From the NCBI GenBank assembly GCA_031264605.1, contig JAISDQ010000186.1, positions 1 through 16,761 on the forward strand: 16,761 bases of DNA, given 5' to 3'. Origin of the DNA: Synergistaceae bacterium. GTDB lineage: Bacteria > Synergistota > Synergistia > Synergistales > Synergistaceae. The stretch's first letter is position 1. Each line of letters starts with the position of its first letter. Position numbers and translations under genes: made by a program. Under the pieces are notes generated by a model, which had not been told where the DNA came from, made no database searches, and saw only the letters and a list, made by a program, of their open reading frames with translations. This document shows positions 6,307 through 13,086 of this stretch, piece by piece.

Positions 6307-6615
6307 ATGAATATAAAGTCAGTGGCTCGCGCGGGGGCGGTTCAGGATGTGGCTCATCAGTCGGCGTACGTTTACGGCGTCGACCGTCAGTTTCTTCCCC
6401 CCAAATCTCCGAATCAAAGCAGGAACATCGTCCTCGACGGTCCCGGGAAGATGGAGACCATCTACCAGTACCGGCAGACGGAGGGCTGGCTGGGGGATGT
6501 GCCCGTATCTTTCACATTTCTGATGGCTTACCGTTCGTACGAGTACACCAAACACGTTTTTTCGGACTACGGCAAGAGAGTTGCGGTGTCGAACACCAAC
6601 AGCTGGATCGTCTGA
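6307..6615 (+). CDS. Unrecognised 102-aa soluble protein, possibly lineage-specific
   Basis: I do not recognise this protein. It is 102 aa, rich in aromatic residues (eight Tyr, four Phe, two Trp), has no cysteine, and shows no signal peptide or membrane segment, so a soluble cytosolic protein is likely. Blocks that look structured include VAHQSAYVYGVDRQFLPPKS (residues 15-34) and GPGKMETIYQYRQTEGWLGD (45-64). A third is FTFLMAYRSYEYTKHVF (69-85). Support for a real gene comes from a strong GAGGTGA ribosome-binding site (6294-6300) six bases before the ATG. It also comes from a plausible promoter upstream, an intrinsic terminator 40 bases downstream, and GC-rich codon use with AUA like its neighbours. 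It is monocistronic, unlike everything around it. No function is proposed. Confidence 0.82.
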   Translation: MNIKSVARAGAVQDVAHQSAYVYGVDRQFLPPKSPNQSRNIVLDGPGKMETIYQYRQTEGWLGDVPVSFTFLMAYRSYEYTKHVFSDYGKRVAVSNTNSWIV

Positions 6616-6654
6616 CAAGACGGCGGTTTGCGAATGACGCCGATTACAGTGAAT

Positions 6655-6686
6655 AATCCCGTCTTTCTGGACGGGATTTGTTTTTT
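6655..6686 (+). terminator. Rho-independent terminator after the unknown gene
   Basis: AATCCCGTC (6655-6663) pairs perfectly with GACGGGATT (6670-6678) around a 6-base loop, followed by TGTTTTTT (6679-6686). This is a textbook intrinsic terminator. It separates the unknown gene, and any read-through from queA, from the tig cluster. The right arm and T-tract overlap the candidate tig promoter. Confidence 0.92.
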
Positions 6687-6696
6687 ATAATAAAAT
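6668..6696 (+). promoter_or_regulatory. Possible tig-clpPX-lon promoter overlapping the terminator
   Basis: TGGACG (6668-6673, four of six consensus) and TAAAAT (6691-6696, five of six) are 17 bases apart. A perfect TATAAT also occurs at 6686-6691 but has no good -35 at the right distance. Start would be near 6703, about 46 bases before the tig start. No CIRCE inverted repeat is visible. Confidence 0.4.
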
Positions 6697-6748
6697 ACAT
6701 AGGTTAGACGCGTAATAGGCATCGAGCATCCGAAAGGAGTTGTAACGT

Positions 6749-8191
6749 TTGAAGTCGGAGATTCTCTCCCAGGAACATAACGTAGTGGTGGTAAAGACCG
6801 AACATGAGGCGGGCGAGGTCGACAAAGCGGTAAGCAGGATGGTTCGGGATTTATCGAACAAAGCAAATATAAAGGGTTTTCGCAAGGGGCACGTTCCAAG
6901 AAAGACTCTCGAACTTTTTATGGGGAAAAACAGCATCTACAAGGAAGTTATGGAGCAGCTCGCGAACGAGGCGCTGGAGACGGTCGTCAGCGAGTATGAA
7001 CTCGACCTGATCGCCGATCCGAAATTCAAACTCGGCGACTTTGCCGAGGGGAAACCTTTTGAAGTGGAATTTACGTTCGAGGCCCGCCCGGAGGTCGAAC
7101 TTCCCGATATAAGCTCGCTCGTCGCGGAAAAGACCGTTTACAAAGTCCTCGACGGCGACGTGGAAGAGGGCCTTCGCCAAGTGCTCGAATCGAACGCGAA
7201 GGTCGTGCCTTCCGACGAGGACAGGCCGGCTCAGGCAAGCGACATCGTGGAGGTTCAATATTCGTCAAGCGCCGCGGCTCCTGACGGCGCCGTGCGCGAA
7301 TTGGAGAAAGACAAGAAAAACACGTTCTATCTGTCCAACCTGAGACGCGATCTCGCGGACGCCATAATCGGACACAAACCGGCCGAGGAATTGTCGTTCG
7401 ATATAAAACTGGAGGACGATTATCCCGATCCCGGAATGGCCGGGCATACTGTGCATTATGAATTGGAAATATTGAATTTGATGAAACGTATCGTGCCGGA
7501 GGCGAATGACGAAACCGTGTCGGAGATATCGCGCGGCAAATACAATACGGTGGACGAACTCAAATCCGAACTCAGGGCACAGATGGAGAACGACGCGTCC
7601 GCGCACGGCGAGGCGAGCCTTCAGGAATCGGCGCTCAAAGCGCTGGCGGAAAACGCCAAAGTCGATATCCCCGAAAGCATGGTCGACAGGCAATACGGGA
7701 CAATGCGTAACGAACGGGACAGACAGCTTCGGCGCGACCTCAACCTATCGCTCGGCGATTATCTGACGAACAATAACCTGAGTGTCGACGAGTTCGACGG
7801 ACGCCTCAGAAAGAACGCCGAGGAGACCGTCCGCAACACGCTGGTGCTGGACGCCCTCGCCGAGAGGGACGGAATATCCTTCACGTCGGACGAGATCAAC
7901 GCCGAGATAATGGGCATGGCGGCCGAGATGAGGGTCAACGCCCAGCAGCTTGCCGATTCGCTCGGCAAAAATACGAAGGAATTATCCAATGTGGCGTCGA
8001 GAGTCAGGACGAAGAACACAATAAAACACCTCGCGTCGCTGGTCACGGTGATCGAACACGAGCAGGATTACGGCGCCGCTCACTCGCACGACCACGGTCA
8101 TGACCATGACCACGATCACGATCGTGACCGCAAAGAAGACGCTGAAGATAACGAACCGCATACACATGACGAAGGAGACGCCGAACAATGA
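6749..8191 (+). CDS. tig: Trigger factor (ribosome-associated chaperone) with His-rich tail
   Basis: Trigger factor binds the ribosomal exit tunnel and shields nascent chains; its middle domain is an FKBP-type prolyl isomerase. The 480-aa product has the ribosome-docking signature GFRKGHVP at 43-50. A PPIase-like domain spans about 155-245 (DIVEVQYSSS through GMAGHTVHYELEILNL). A long helical C-terminal arm runs to about 440. The final 38 residues (443-480) are unusual: alternating His/Asp with histidines at 445, 447, 449, 451, 453, 455, 457, 471 and 473. The protein is longer than the usual 430-450 because of this tail. The start is TTG at 6749, supported by AAAGGAG (6733-6739) nine bases upstream and by family alignment. 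The stop overlaps clpP as ATGA. Confidence 0.96.
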   Translation: MKSEILSQEHNVVVVKTEHEAGEVDKAVSRMVRDLSNKANIKGFRKGHVPRKTLELFMGKNSIYKEVMEQLANEALETVVSEYELDLIADPKFKLGDFAEGKPFEVEFTFEARPEVELPDISSLVAEKTVYKVLDGDVEEGLRQVLESNAKVVPSDEDRPAQASDIVEVQYSSSAAAPDGAVRELEKDKKNTFYLSNLRRDLADAIIGHKPAEELSFDIKLEDDYPDPGMAGHTVHYELEILNLMKRIVPEANDETVSEISRGKYNTVDELKSELRAQMENDASAHGEASLQESALKALAENAKVDIPESMVDRQYGTMRNERDRQLRRDLNLSLGDYLTNNNLSVDEFDGRLRKNAEETVRNTLVLDALAERDGISFTSDEINAEIMGMAAEMRVNAQQLADSLGKNTKELSNVASRVRTKNTIKHLASLVTVIEHEQDYGAAHSHDHGHDHDHDHDRDRKEDAEDNEPHTHDEGDAEQ

Positions 8192-8796
8192 CCGAAGACT
8201 TTAATCCCGCCGCCTCGTATCTTGTCCCCATAGTCGTCGAACAGACCGGCCGCGGCGAACGCTCTTACGATATATACAGCAGGCTGCTCAAAGACAGGAT
8301 AATTTTCATCGGGTCAGAGATAGAGGACGGCATGGCGAATCTGGTCATAGCGCAATTACTGTTCCTGGAGAGCGAAGACCCCGAAAAAGACGTATCCATT
8401 TACATCAACAGCCCCGGCGGCGTCGTCACCTCGGGCCTTGCCATTTACGACACGATGCAGTACATAAAATGCCCGGTTTCCACGATGTGCGCGGGACTGT
8501 CGGCAAGCATGGCGGCGGTGCTCCTGGCGGGCGGGGACAAGGGGAAACGCCTGGCCCTTCCGAACGCAAGGGTATTGATTCATCAGCCGAGCGGAGGGTC
8601 GAGAGGGCAGGCGAGCGACATCAAGATACAGGCCGATGAGATATTGAAGACGAGGGGAATTTTAAACGGCATATTGTCCCGTCACACGGGCCAGCCGATG
8701 GACAGAATAGAACGCGATACTGACCGCGATTTTTACATGTCCGCCGAGGAGGCGGTGGAGTATGGGCTCGTCGACAAAGTCATACAGAAACGATAG
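8188..8796 (+). CDS. clpP: ClpP serine protease subunit
   Basis: ClpP is the self-compartmentalising tetradecameric serine peptidase that degrades proteins unfolded by ClpX or ClpA/C. The 202-aa sequence carries the whole catalytic triad: Ser107 in GLSASMAA, His132 in VLIHQPSGG and Asp181 in DTDRDFYM. It also has the oxyanion segment INSPGGVV (74-81). Residues SYDIYSRLLKDRIIF (26-40) are the usual N-terminal block; the first 10-15 residues may be removed as a propeptide, as in other ClpPs. The start overlaps the tig stop by four bases. clpX follows 32 bases later, so ClpP and its unfoldase are co-expressed. Confidence 0.98.
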   Translation: MTEDFNPAASYLVPIVVEQTGRGERSYDIYSRLLKDRIIFIGSEIEDGMANLVIAQLLFLESEDPEKDVSIYINSPGGVVTSGLAIYDTMQYIKCPVSTMCAGLSASMAAVLLAGGDKGKRLALPNARVLIHQPSGGSRGQASDIKIQADEILKTRGILNGILSRHTGQPMDRIERDTDRDFYMSAEEAVEYGLVDKVIQKR

Positions 8797-8798
8797 GG

Positions 8799-8811
8799 CC
8801 GCGCTCCGCGG
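8799..8811 (+). other. Short GC hairpin between clpP and clpX
   Basis: CCGCG (8799-8803) pairs with CGCGG (8807-8811) around a CTC loop, ending one base before the clpX Shine-Dalgarno. There is no U-tract, so it is not an intrinsic terminator. It may influence clpX translation or mRNA processing; this is inference. Confidence 0.35.
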
Positions 8812-8812
8812 A

Positions 8813-8818
8813 GGGAGG
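8813..8818 (+). promoter_or_regulatory. Ribosome-binding site deciding the clpX start
   Basis: GGGAGG lies one base from an in-frame TTG (8820), which is too close for initiation. It lies 10 bases from the ATG at 8829, which favours the ATG. Confidence 0.6.
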
Positions 8819-8828
8819 ATTGAAACGC

Positions 8829-10115
8829 ATGTTTCCTTACGATAACAACGGCGACGGACGAAAGAGAAAAGTGCGCTGTTCGTTTTGCGGCAAGAGCCAG
8901 GAGGAAGTCCCCAAACTGATTGCCGGTTCCAGCGCGTATATATGTACGGATTGCGTGCAGTTGTGCAATATGATTATACGCGACGAACTGGAATCTCCCC
9001 GCCCGCAGGCGGAAGCCCTCCCGATCACGCGCGAAAAATTGCCCAAACCGTACGAGATAAAGGATTATCTCGATAAATATGTAGTCGGACAGGCGAGAGC
9101 CAAAAAAGTGCTTTCGGTGGCCGTGTACAACCACTATCAGCGCATTCGGGCGCTAGGCGCGCCCGCGAAGGACGAAGCCGAGCTTCCCAAGAGTAATGTG
9201 CTGCTGTTGGGGCCTACGGGCTGCGGCAAGACGCTCCTTGCCCAGAGCCTCGCGAACTTTTTGCACGTGCCGTTCGCCATGGCTGACGCCACGACGCTGA
9301 CCGAGGCCGGATACGTGGGCGAGGACGTCGAAAATATACTGGTGAGGCTCCTGCAAGCGGCCGAGTATGACGTAAAAGCCGCCGAGCACGGGATCATTTA
9401 CGTCGACGAGATAGACAAAATATCGCGAAAATCGGAGTCGCAATCGATCACGAGGGACGTGTCCGGCGAGGGCGTGCAGCAGGCACTCCTGCGCATCCTG
9501 GAGGGAACGGTGTCAAACGTGCCGCCGAAGGGCGGGCGCAAACATCCTAACCAGGATTTCGTTCAAATCGACACTAAAAATATCCTCTTTATATGCGGAG
9601 GCGCTTTCGACGGTCTCGACGGCATAATCGCGCGCCGCGTCAACAAAAAGACCATAGGTTTCGGCGGGGAACTGGTCGGCAACTCCGTATCGGAGGACAG
9701 GGACGTATTGAAGGAGATACAGCCCACGGACCTCACCTCGTACGGTTTCATCCCCGAATTCGTGGGACGGCTTCCCATCCTGGTGCCGATGGATTCGCTG
9801 GATCACGAGACGTTGGTGCGAATACTGCGCGAGCCGAAAAACGCCCTCACCAAGCAATATAAGAGGATTTTCTCGCTGGAAGACGTCGACCTCAGCTTCA
9901 CCGACGAAGCCCTCGACGCCATAGCGAAGCTGACCATGGTTCAAAAAACCGGGGCTCGCGGCCTCAGAAGCGTCATGGAGACCGCTATGATAGATATGAT
10001 GTTCGATCTTCCGGCGAAGAGTTCCCGCATAGGCAGGATTCTGATAACGGGGGATTTCATCAACGGGACAGGCGAAGCCGAGATAACGGAACGAAATTCC
10101 CGGGAGGTCGCTTGA
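8829..10115 (+). CDS. clpX: ATP-dependent unfoldase ClpX
   Basis: ClpX is the AAA+ hexamer that recognises, unfolds and feeds substrates to ClpP. From the ATG at 8829 the product is 428 aa. An N-terminal four-cysteine zinc-binding domain uses Cys17, Cys20, Cys39 and Cys42. Walker A GPTGCGKT is at 128-135 and Walker B VDE at 192-194. The pore loop GYVG and the RKH loop (GGRKHPNQDF) are present. So is the IGF loop (KKTIGFGG) that docks into ClpP, confirming a ClpP partner rather than a stand-alone unfoldase. GARGLRSVMET marks sensor 2. An in-frame TTG at 8820 would add three residues but sits one base after the Shine-Dalgarno. The stop TGA shares its A with the lon ATG. Confidence 0.97.
   Translation: MFPYDNNGDGRKRKVRCSFCGKSQEEVPKLIAGSSAYICTDCVQLCNMIIRDELESPRPQAEALPITREKLPKPYEIKDYLDKYVVGQARAKKVLSVAVYNHYQRIRALGAPAKDEAELPKSNVLLLGPTGCGKTLLAQSLANFLHVPFAMADATTLTEAGYVGEDVENILVRLLQAAEYDVKAAEHGIIYVDEIDKISRKSESQSITRDVSGEGVQQALLRILEGTVSNVPPKGGRKHPNQDFVQIDTKNILFICGGAFDGLDGIIARRVNKKTIGFGGELVGNSVSEDRDVLKEIQPTDLTSYGFIPEFVGRLPILVPMDSLDHETLVRILREPKNALTKQYKRIFSLEDVDLSFTDEALDAIAKLTMVQKTGARGLRSVMETAMIDMMFDLPAKSSRIGRILITGDFINGTGEAEITERNSREVA
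10102..10107 (+). promoter_or_regulatory. Ribosome-binding site deciding the lon start
   Basis: GGGAGG inside the 3' end of clpX is seven bases from the ATG at 10115 and four bases from an in-frame TTG at 10112. The spacing favours ATG. Confidence 0.6.
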
Positions 10116-12448
10116 TGCCGGTTGTCCCCGTCCTGCCCATCAGAGATATAGTTATCTTTCCGGGAGTGATAGCGCCTCTTTTCGTCGGACGTCCGCGCTC
10201 TCTCAAGAGCGTGGAGGAGGCGTCTATAAGCGACAAAAATCTGCTGGTGGTCGCGCAGAAGGACAGCGTTTCGGAAGACCCGGGGGCCGACGAACTGTAT
10301 TTGATGGGCACCATGTGTCACGTCATTCAGATGGTGCGGCTTCCCGACGGTTCCACCAAAGTCCTTATCGAGGGAAACGCGAGGGCGATGGTGAACGAAT
10401 ACATGAACGCGGGCGAGTACCTTGCCGCGGACGCCGTGGTGGTCAATTTCGACGGCAAACCGTCGTCGAGGGCCGAACCGCTGCGCAGGGCGGTGTTGGA
10501 GCAGTTCGAGCGCTACGTCAACCTTCATCCGAAACTCCCTATAGAGATAGCGTTTTCCCTGTCGAGCGTGGAAGATCCTTTTCTGTTTGCCGACATTATA
10601 GCCTCTCATATACAGGTAAAACTGAACGAACGTCAGGAATTGCTGGAACTCCTCAATCCGGAGGACCGGATGGAACGCCTTTTGCGCATGCTGATACGCG
10701 AGACCGAACTGCTCGAAATGGAGCATTCCATCCATGACAGGGTGAGGAAAGAGATAGAGCGGAACAACAAGGAGTATTACCTCAAGGAGCAACTGAAAGC
10801 GATACAGGCCGAACTCGGACAGCCCGACGCCGTCAGCGAGCGCGACGAATTGATGGCAAAGATAAAAAAAGCCAAAATGCCGAAGGATGTGGAGAAAAAG
10901 GCCGTAGCGGAACTCGACCGCCTGGGCAAGATGCCCTCAATGTCCGCGGAAAGCACGGTTTCCCGCACGTATATAGAGTGGCTGGCCGACATGCCGTGGA
11001 AAAAGCGTTCCCAGGACAGGCTGGATTTGGGAATTGCCCGCTCGGTGCTGGACGAGGATCATTACGGCCTGGAGGAAGTCAAGGAGCGCATTCTGGAATT
11101 TCTCGCCATACAGCGCCTCAAAGGCCGCGAGTCGCGGCGGGGACAAGTGCTCTGTTTCGTAGGGCCGCCCGGCGTGGGAAAGACTTCTCTCGGCAAATCC
11201 ATAGCCCGCGCGCTGAACCGGAAATTCGTGAACTTTTCCCTAGGCGGCATGAGGGACGAGGCCGAGATAAGGGGGCACCGCAGGACATATATAGGTTCTC
11301 TGCCCGGACGTATAATACAGAAGATGAAGCAGGCCGGGGTCAAAAACCCCGTCATGCTGATGGATGAAATAGACAAGGTGGGTACGGATTTTCGGGGGGA
11401 TCCCTCGTCCGCGCTTCTCGAGGTGCTGGATCCCGAACAAAACCGCGACTTCACGGATCATTTTCTGGAAGTGGCGTTCGACCTGAGTCAGGTGATGTTC
11501 ATCACCACGGCGAACGTGGCTCACACCATACCCCGCCCTCTTTTGGACAGAATGGAGACCATTTCCCTGCCCGGATACGCGGCGGAGGAAAAACTGCATA
11601 TAGCCTCGCGCCATCTCTGGCCGAAGATTCTGAAGGAAAACGGGCTGTCCAAATTCAACGTGAAAATACCCGATAAAGTATTGAATAAAATCGTGTCGGA
11701 GTACACGAGAGAGGCCGGGGTACGCGGCCTCGACCGTCAGATGTCGCGCGTCGCGCGCAAGGTCGGCACAAAAATAGTGCAGGACTCCGAGGAAGGCAAG
11801 AAACAGCCGCGTAGCGTGACGATTTCGGTATCGTCGCTGAAGGATTATCTCGGCGCGCCGAAGACGCACGAAGCGCGCATACCGCGCCACGATTCCGTCG
11901 GCGCCGCGCTTGGGCTCGCCTGGACGGAAACGGGCGGCGACGTTCTCGTCATCGAGTCGGCCGTGATGAAGGGTACGGGCAAGGTCATATTCACGGGCAA
12001 CCTCGGGGACATTATGCAGGAATCGGCGCAGGCGGCCTTGGGGTATCTGCGTTCGTGCGCGGCCAAGTACCGTTTGAAGGACGTGGAGTGGGAAAAGACG
12101 GATATTCACGTTCACGTCCCCGAAGGCGCCATACCCAAAGACGGTCCTTCGGCCGGAGTGACGCTGGCGCTCGCGATGCTTTCCGCGTTTTCGGGCCGCA
12201 TAATAAACTCGCGTATAGCGATGACCGGCGAAATCACCCTGCGCGGTACCGTGCTTCCCATCGGCGGAGTGAAGGAAAAAGTGCTCGCCGCCAGGAGAAA
12301 CGGAATTACGTCGGTGATACTGCCCAAGGAAAACAAGGTCGACGTCGACGAATTGGCCGAATGGGCCAGGGACGGGATGATCTTCAACTATGTCTCCGAG
12401 GTCGACGAGGTTTTTGGACTCGCGCTGGAGAAAAGAGCCGCCAGTTGA
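10115..12448 (+). CDS. lon: ATP-dependent Lon protease (LonA type)
   Basis: Lon is a homo-hexameric AAA+ serine/lysine protease for misfolded and regulatory proteins. The 777-aa product has the N-terminal LON substrate domain (PVLPIRDIVIFPGVIAPLFV, residues 5-24). A coiled-coil region around 190-270 follows. The AAA+ module has Walker A GPPGVGKT (350-357), FSLGGMRDEAEIRGHRRTY and Walker B MLMDE (414-418). The protease domain has nucleophile Ser679 in KDGPSAGV and Lys720 in IGGVKEK. Length is normal for LonA, and the coiled coil and absence of a membrane insertion exclude LonB. The start overlaps clpX by one base (TGATG) and the stop overlaps engB (TTGA), so it is embedded in one operon. Downstream placement of engB matches the lon-ysxC order of Bacillus. 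Confidence 0.98.
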   Translation: MPVVPVLPIRDIVIFPGVIAPLFVGRPRSLKSVEEASISDKNLLVVAQKDSVSEDPGADELYLMGTMCHVIQMVRLPDGSTKVLIEGNARAMVNEYMNAGEYLAADAVVVNFDGKPSSRAEPLRRAVLEQFERYVNLHPKLPIEIAFSLSSVEDPFLFADIIASHIQVKLNERQELLELLNPEDRMERLLRMLIRETELLEMEHSIHDRVRKEIERNNKEYYLKEQLKAIQAELGQPDAVSERDELMAKIKKAKMPKDVEKKAVAELDRLGKMPSMSAESTVSRTYIEWLADMPWKKRSQDRLDLGIARSVLDEDHYGLEEVKERILEFLAIQRLKGRESRRGQVLCFVGPPGVGKTSLGKSIARALNRKFVNFSLGGMRDEAEIRGHRRTYIGSLPGRIIQKMKQAGVKNPVMLMDEIDKVGTDFRGDPSSALLEVLDPEQNRDFTDHFLEVAFDLSQVMFITTANVAHTIPRPLLDRMETISLPGYAAEEKLHIASRHLWPKILKENGLSKFNVKIPDKVLNKIVSEYTREAGVRGLDRQMSRVARKVGTKIVQDSEEGKKQPRSVTISVSSLKDYLGAPKTHEARIPRHDSVGAALGLAWTETGGDVLVIESAVMKGTGKVIFTGNLGDIMQESAQAALGYLRSCAAKYRLKDVEWEKTDIHVHVPEGAIPKDGPSAGVTLALAMLSAFSGRIINSRIAMTGEITLRGTVLPIGGVKEKVLAARRNGITSVILPKENKVDVDELAEWARDGMIFNYVSEVDEVFGLALEKRAAS

Positions 12449-13062
12449 CCGATTGGCAGCCTGACGTCATTTGTACCGCGTGGAACCGCGCCCAGTTCCC
12501 AGCGGCGGAATTGCCCGAGGTCGTTTTCGTGGGCCGTTCGAACGTCGGCAAATCGACGCTGATAAACGTTCTGCTGGGCAGGACTCGAAAAAAGGTGGCC
12601 TACGTCAGTTCAAAACCGGGCAAAACCAGAAGCGCCAACTTTTACCGCGTGCGCGCGGCCGGCGGCGAGGGGGGGTTCTGCCTCGTGGATATGCCCGGCT
12701 ACGGATATGCGAGCATAGGCGCCGAGGAGAAGATAAACTGGTGGAGGCTGGTCAGCGATTTTTTTTCGGATTACCGGCCCGTGGCTTTCGTCCTCCACCT
12801 CGTGGATTTCCGTCACGGGCTCCTCGAAGGGGACAGGGAACTCACCGGCTGGCTGGACGGGATGGACATGCCGAGGCTCGTGGTTTTCACCAAAGGCGAC
12901 AAGATTCCGAAGGGAAGGGCGAAGGGGCAGTACGAGCGTCACGTCGCGTCGGGATTGGCGTCCGTCCTTCCACCGTTCGTCACGAACGGAAAAAACGACC
13001 AAGCCGCGGAACGCCTCAGACAGGCAATTCCGCAGATTATACGTGAGCTTCGCAATATATGA
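12445..13062 (+). CDS. engB: Ribosome-biogenesis GTPase EngB (YsxC/YihA)
   Basis: EngB/YsxC is an essential TRAFAC GTPase needed for late 50S subunit assembly. The 205-aa product shows G1 GRSNVGKST (30-38), the G2 Thr61 in PGKTRSANFY, G3 DMPGYG (82-87) and G4 TKGDK (149-153). The LHLVDFRHGLLEGD block (117-130) is typical of the subfamily. The G5 region reads FVTNGKND (178-185), without the Ser-Ser/Ser-Ala usually seen. The open frame extends far upstream inside lon, but homology begins near TDWQP. The only sensible in-frame initiator is TTG at 12445, overlapping the lon stop by four bases, with only a weak GGAG 14 bases upstream. Translation is therefore probably coupled to lon. Confidence 0.94.
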   Translation: MTDWQPDVICTAWNRAQFPAAELPEVVFVGRSNVGKSTLINVLLGRTRKKVAYVSSKPGKTRSANFYRVRAAGGEGGFCLVDMPGYGYASIGAEEKINWWRLVSDFFSDYRPVAFVLHLVDFRHGLLEGDRELTGWLDGMDMPRLVVFTKGDKIPKGRAKGQYERHVASGLASVLPPFVTNGKNDQAAERLRQAIPQIIRELRNI

Positions 13063-13086
13063 TCCGACTACAGGAGGCAGGTTTTT

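Noticed and set aside
6297..6656. 119-codon open frame overlapping the 102-aa unknown gene in another frame
   Set aside because: It begins within the Shine-Dalgarno of the other gene, runs into the terminator hairpin, and is Arg/Gly/Ser-rich like an out-of-frame reading.
6686..6748. CIRCE/HrcA or other heat-shock operator upstream of tig
   Set aside because: No TTAGCACTC-N9-GAGTGCTAA-like inverted repeat is present. Only a generic promoter-like pair is seen.
8081..8130. Tandem GACCAT/GACCAC repeats in tig read as a microsatellite or assembly artefact
   Set aside because: The repeat keeps the frame, uses mixed synonymous codons and ends in a normal stop overlapping clpP, so it is treated as a genuine His/Asp tail.
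8820..8828. TTG start for ClpX three codons earlier
   Set aside because: It is one base from the Shine-Dalgarno, too close for initiation. The ATG at 8829 has workable spacing.
12055..12444. Upstream extension of EngB inside lon
   Set aside because: The added sequence is an out-of-frame reading of the Lon protease domain. EngB homology begins near the TTG at 12445.
13063..13086. T-box riboswitch before valS
   Set aside because: Only 24 bases separate engB and valS, with no room for a specifier stem or antiterminator.
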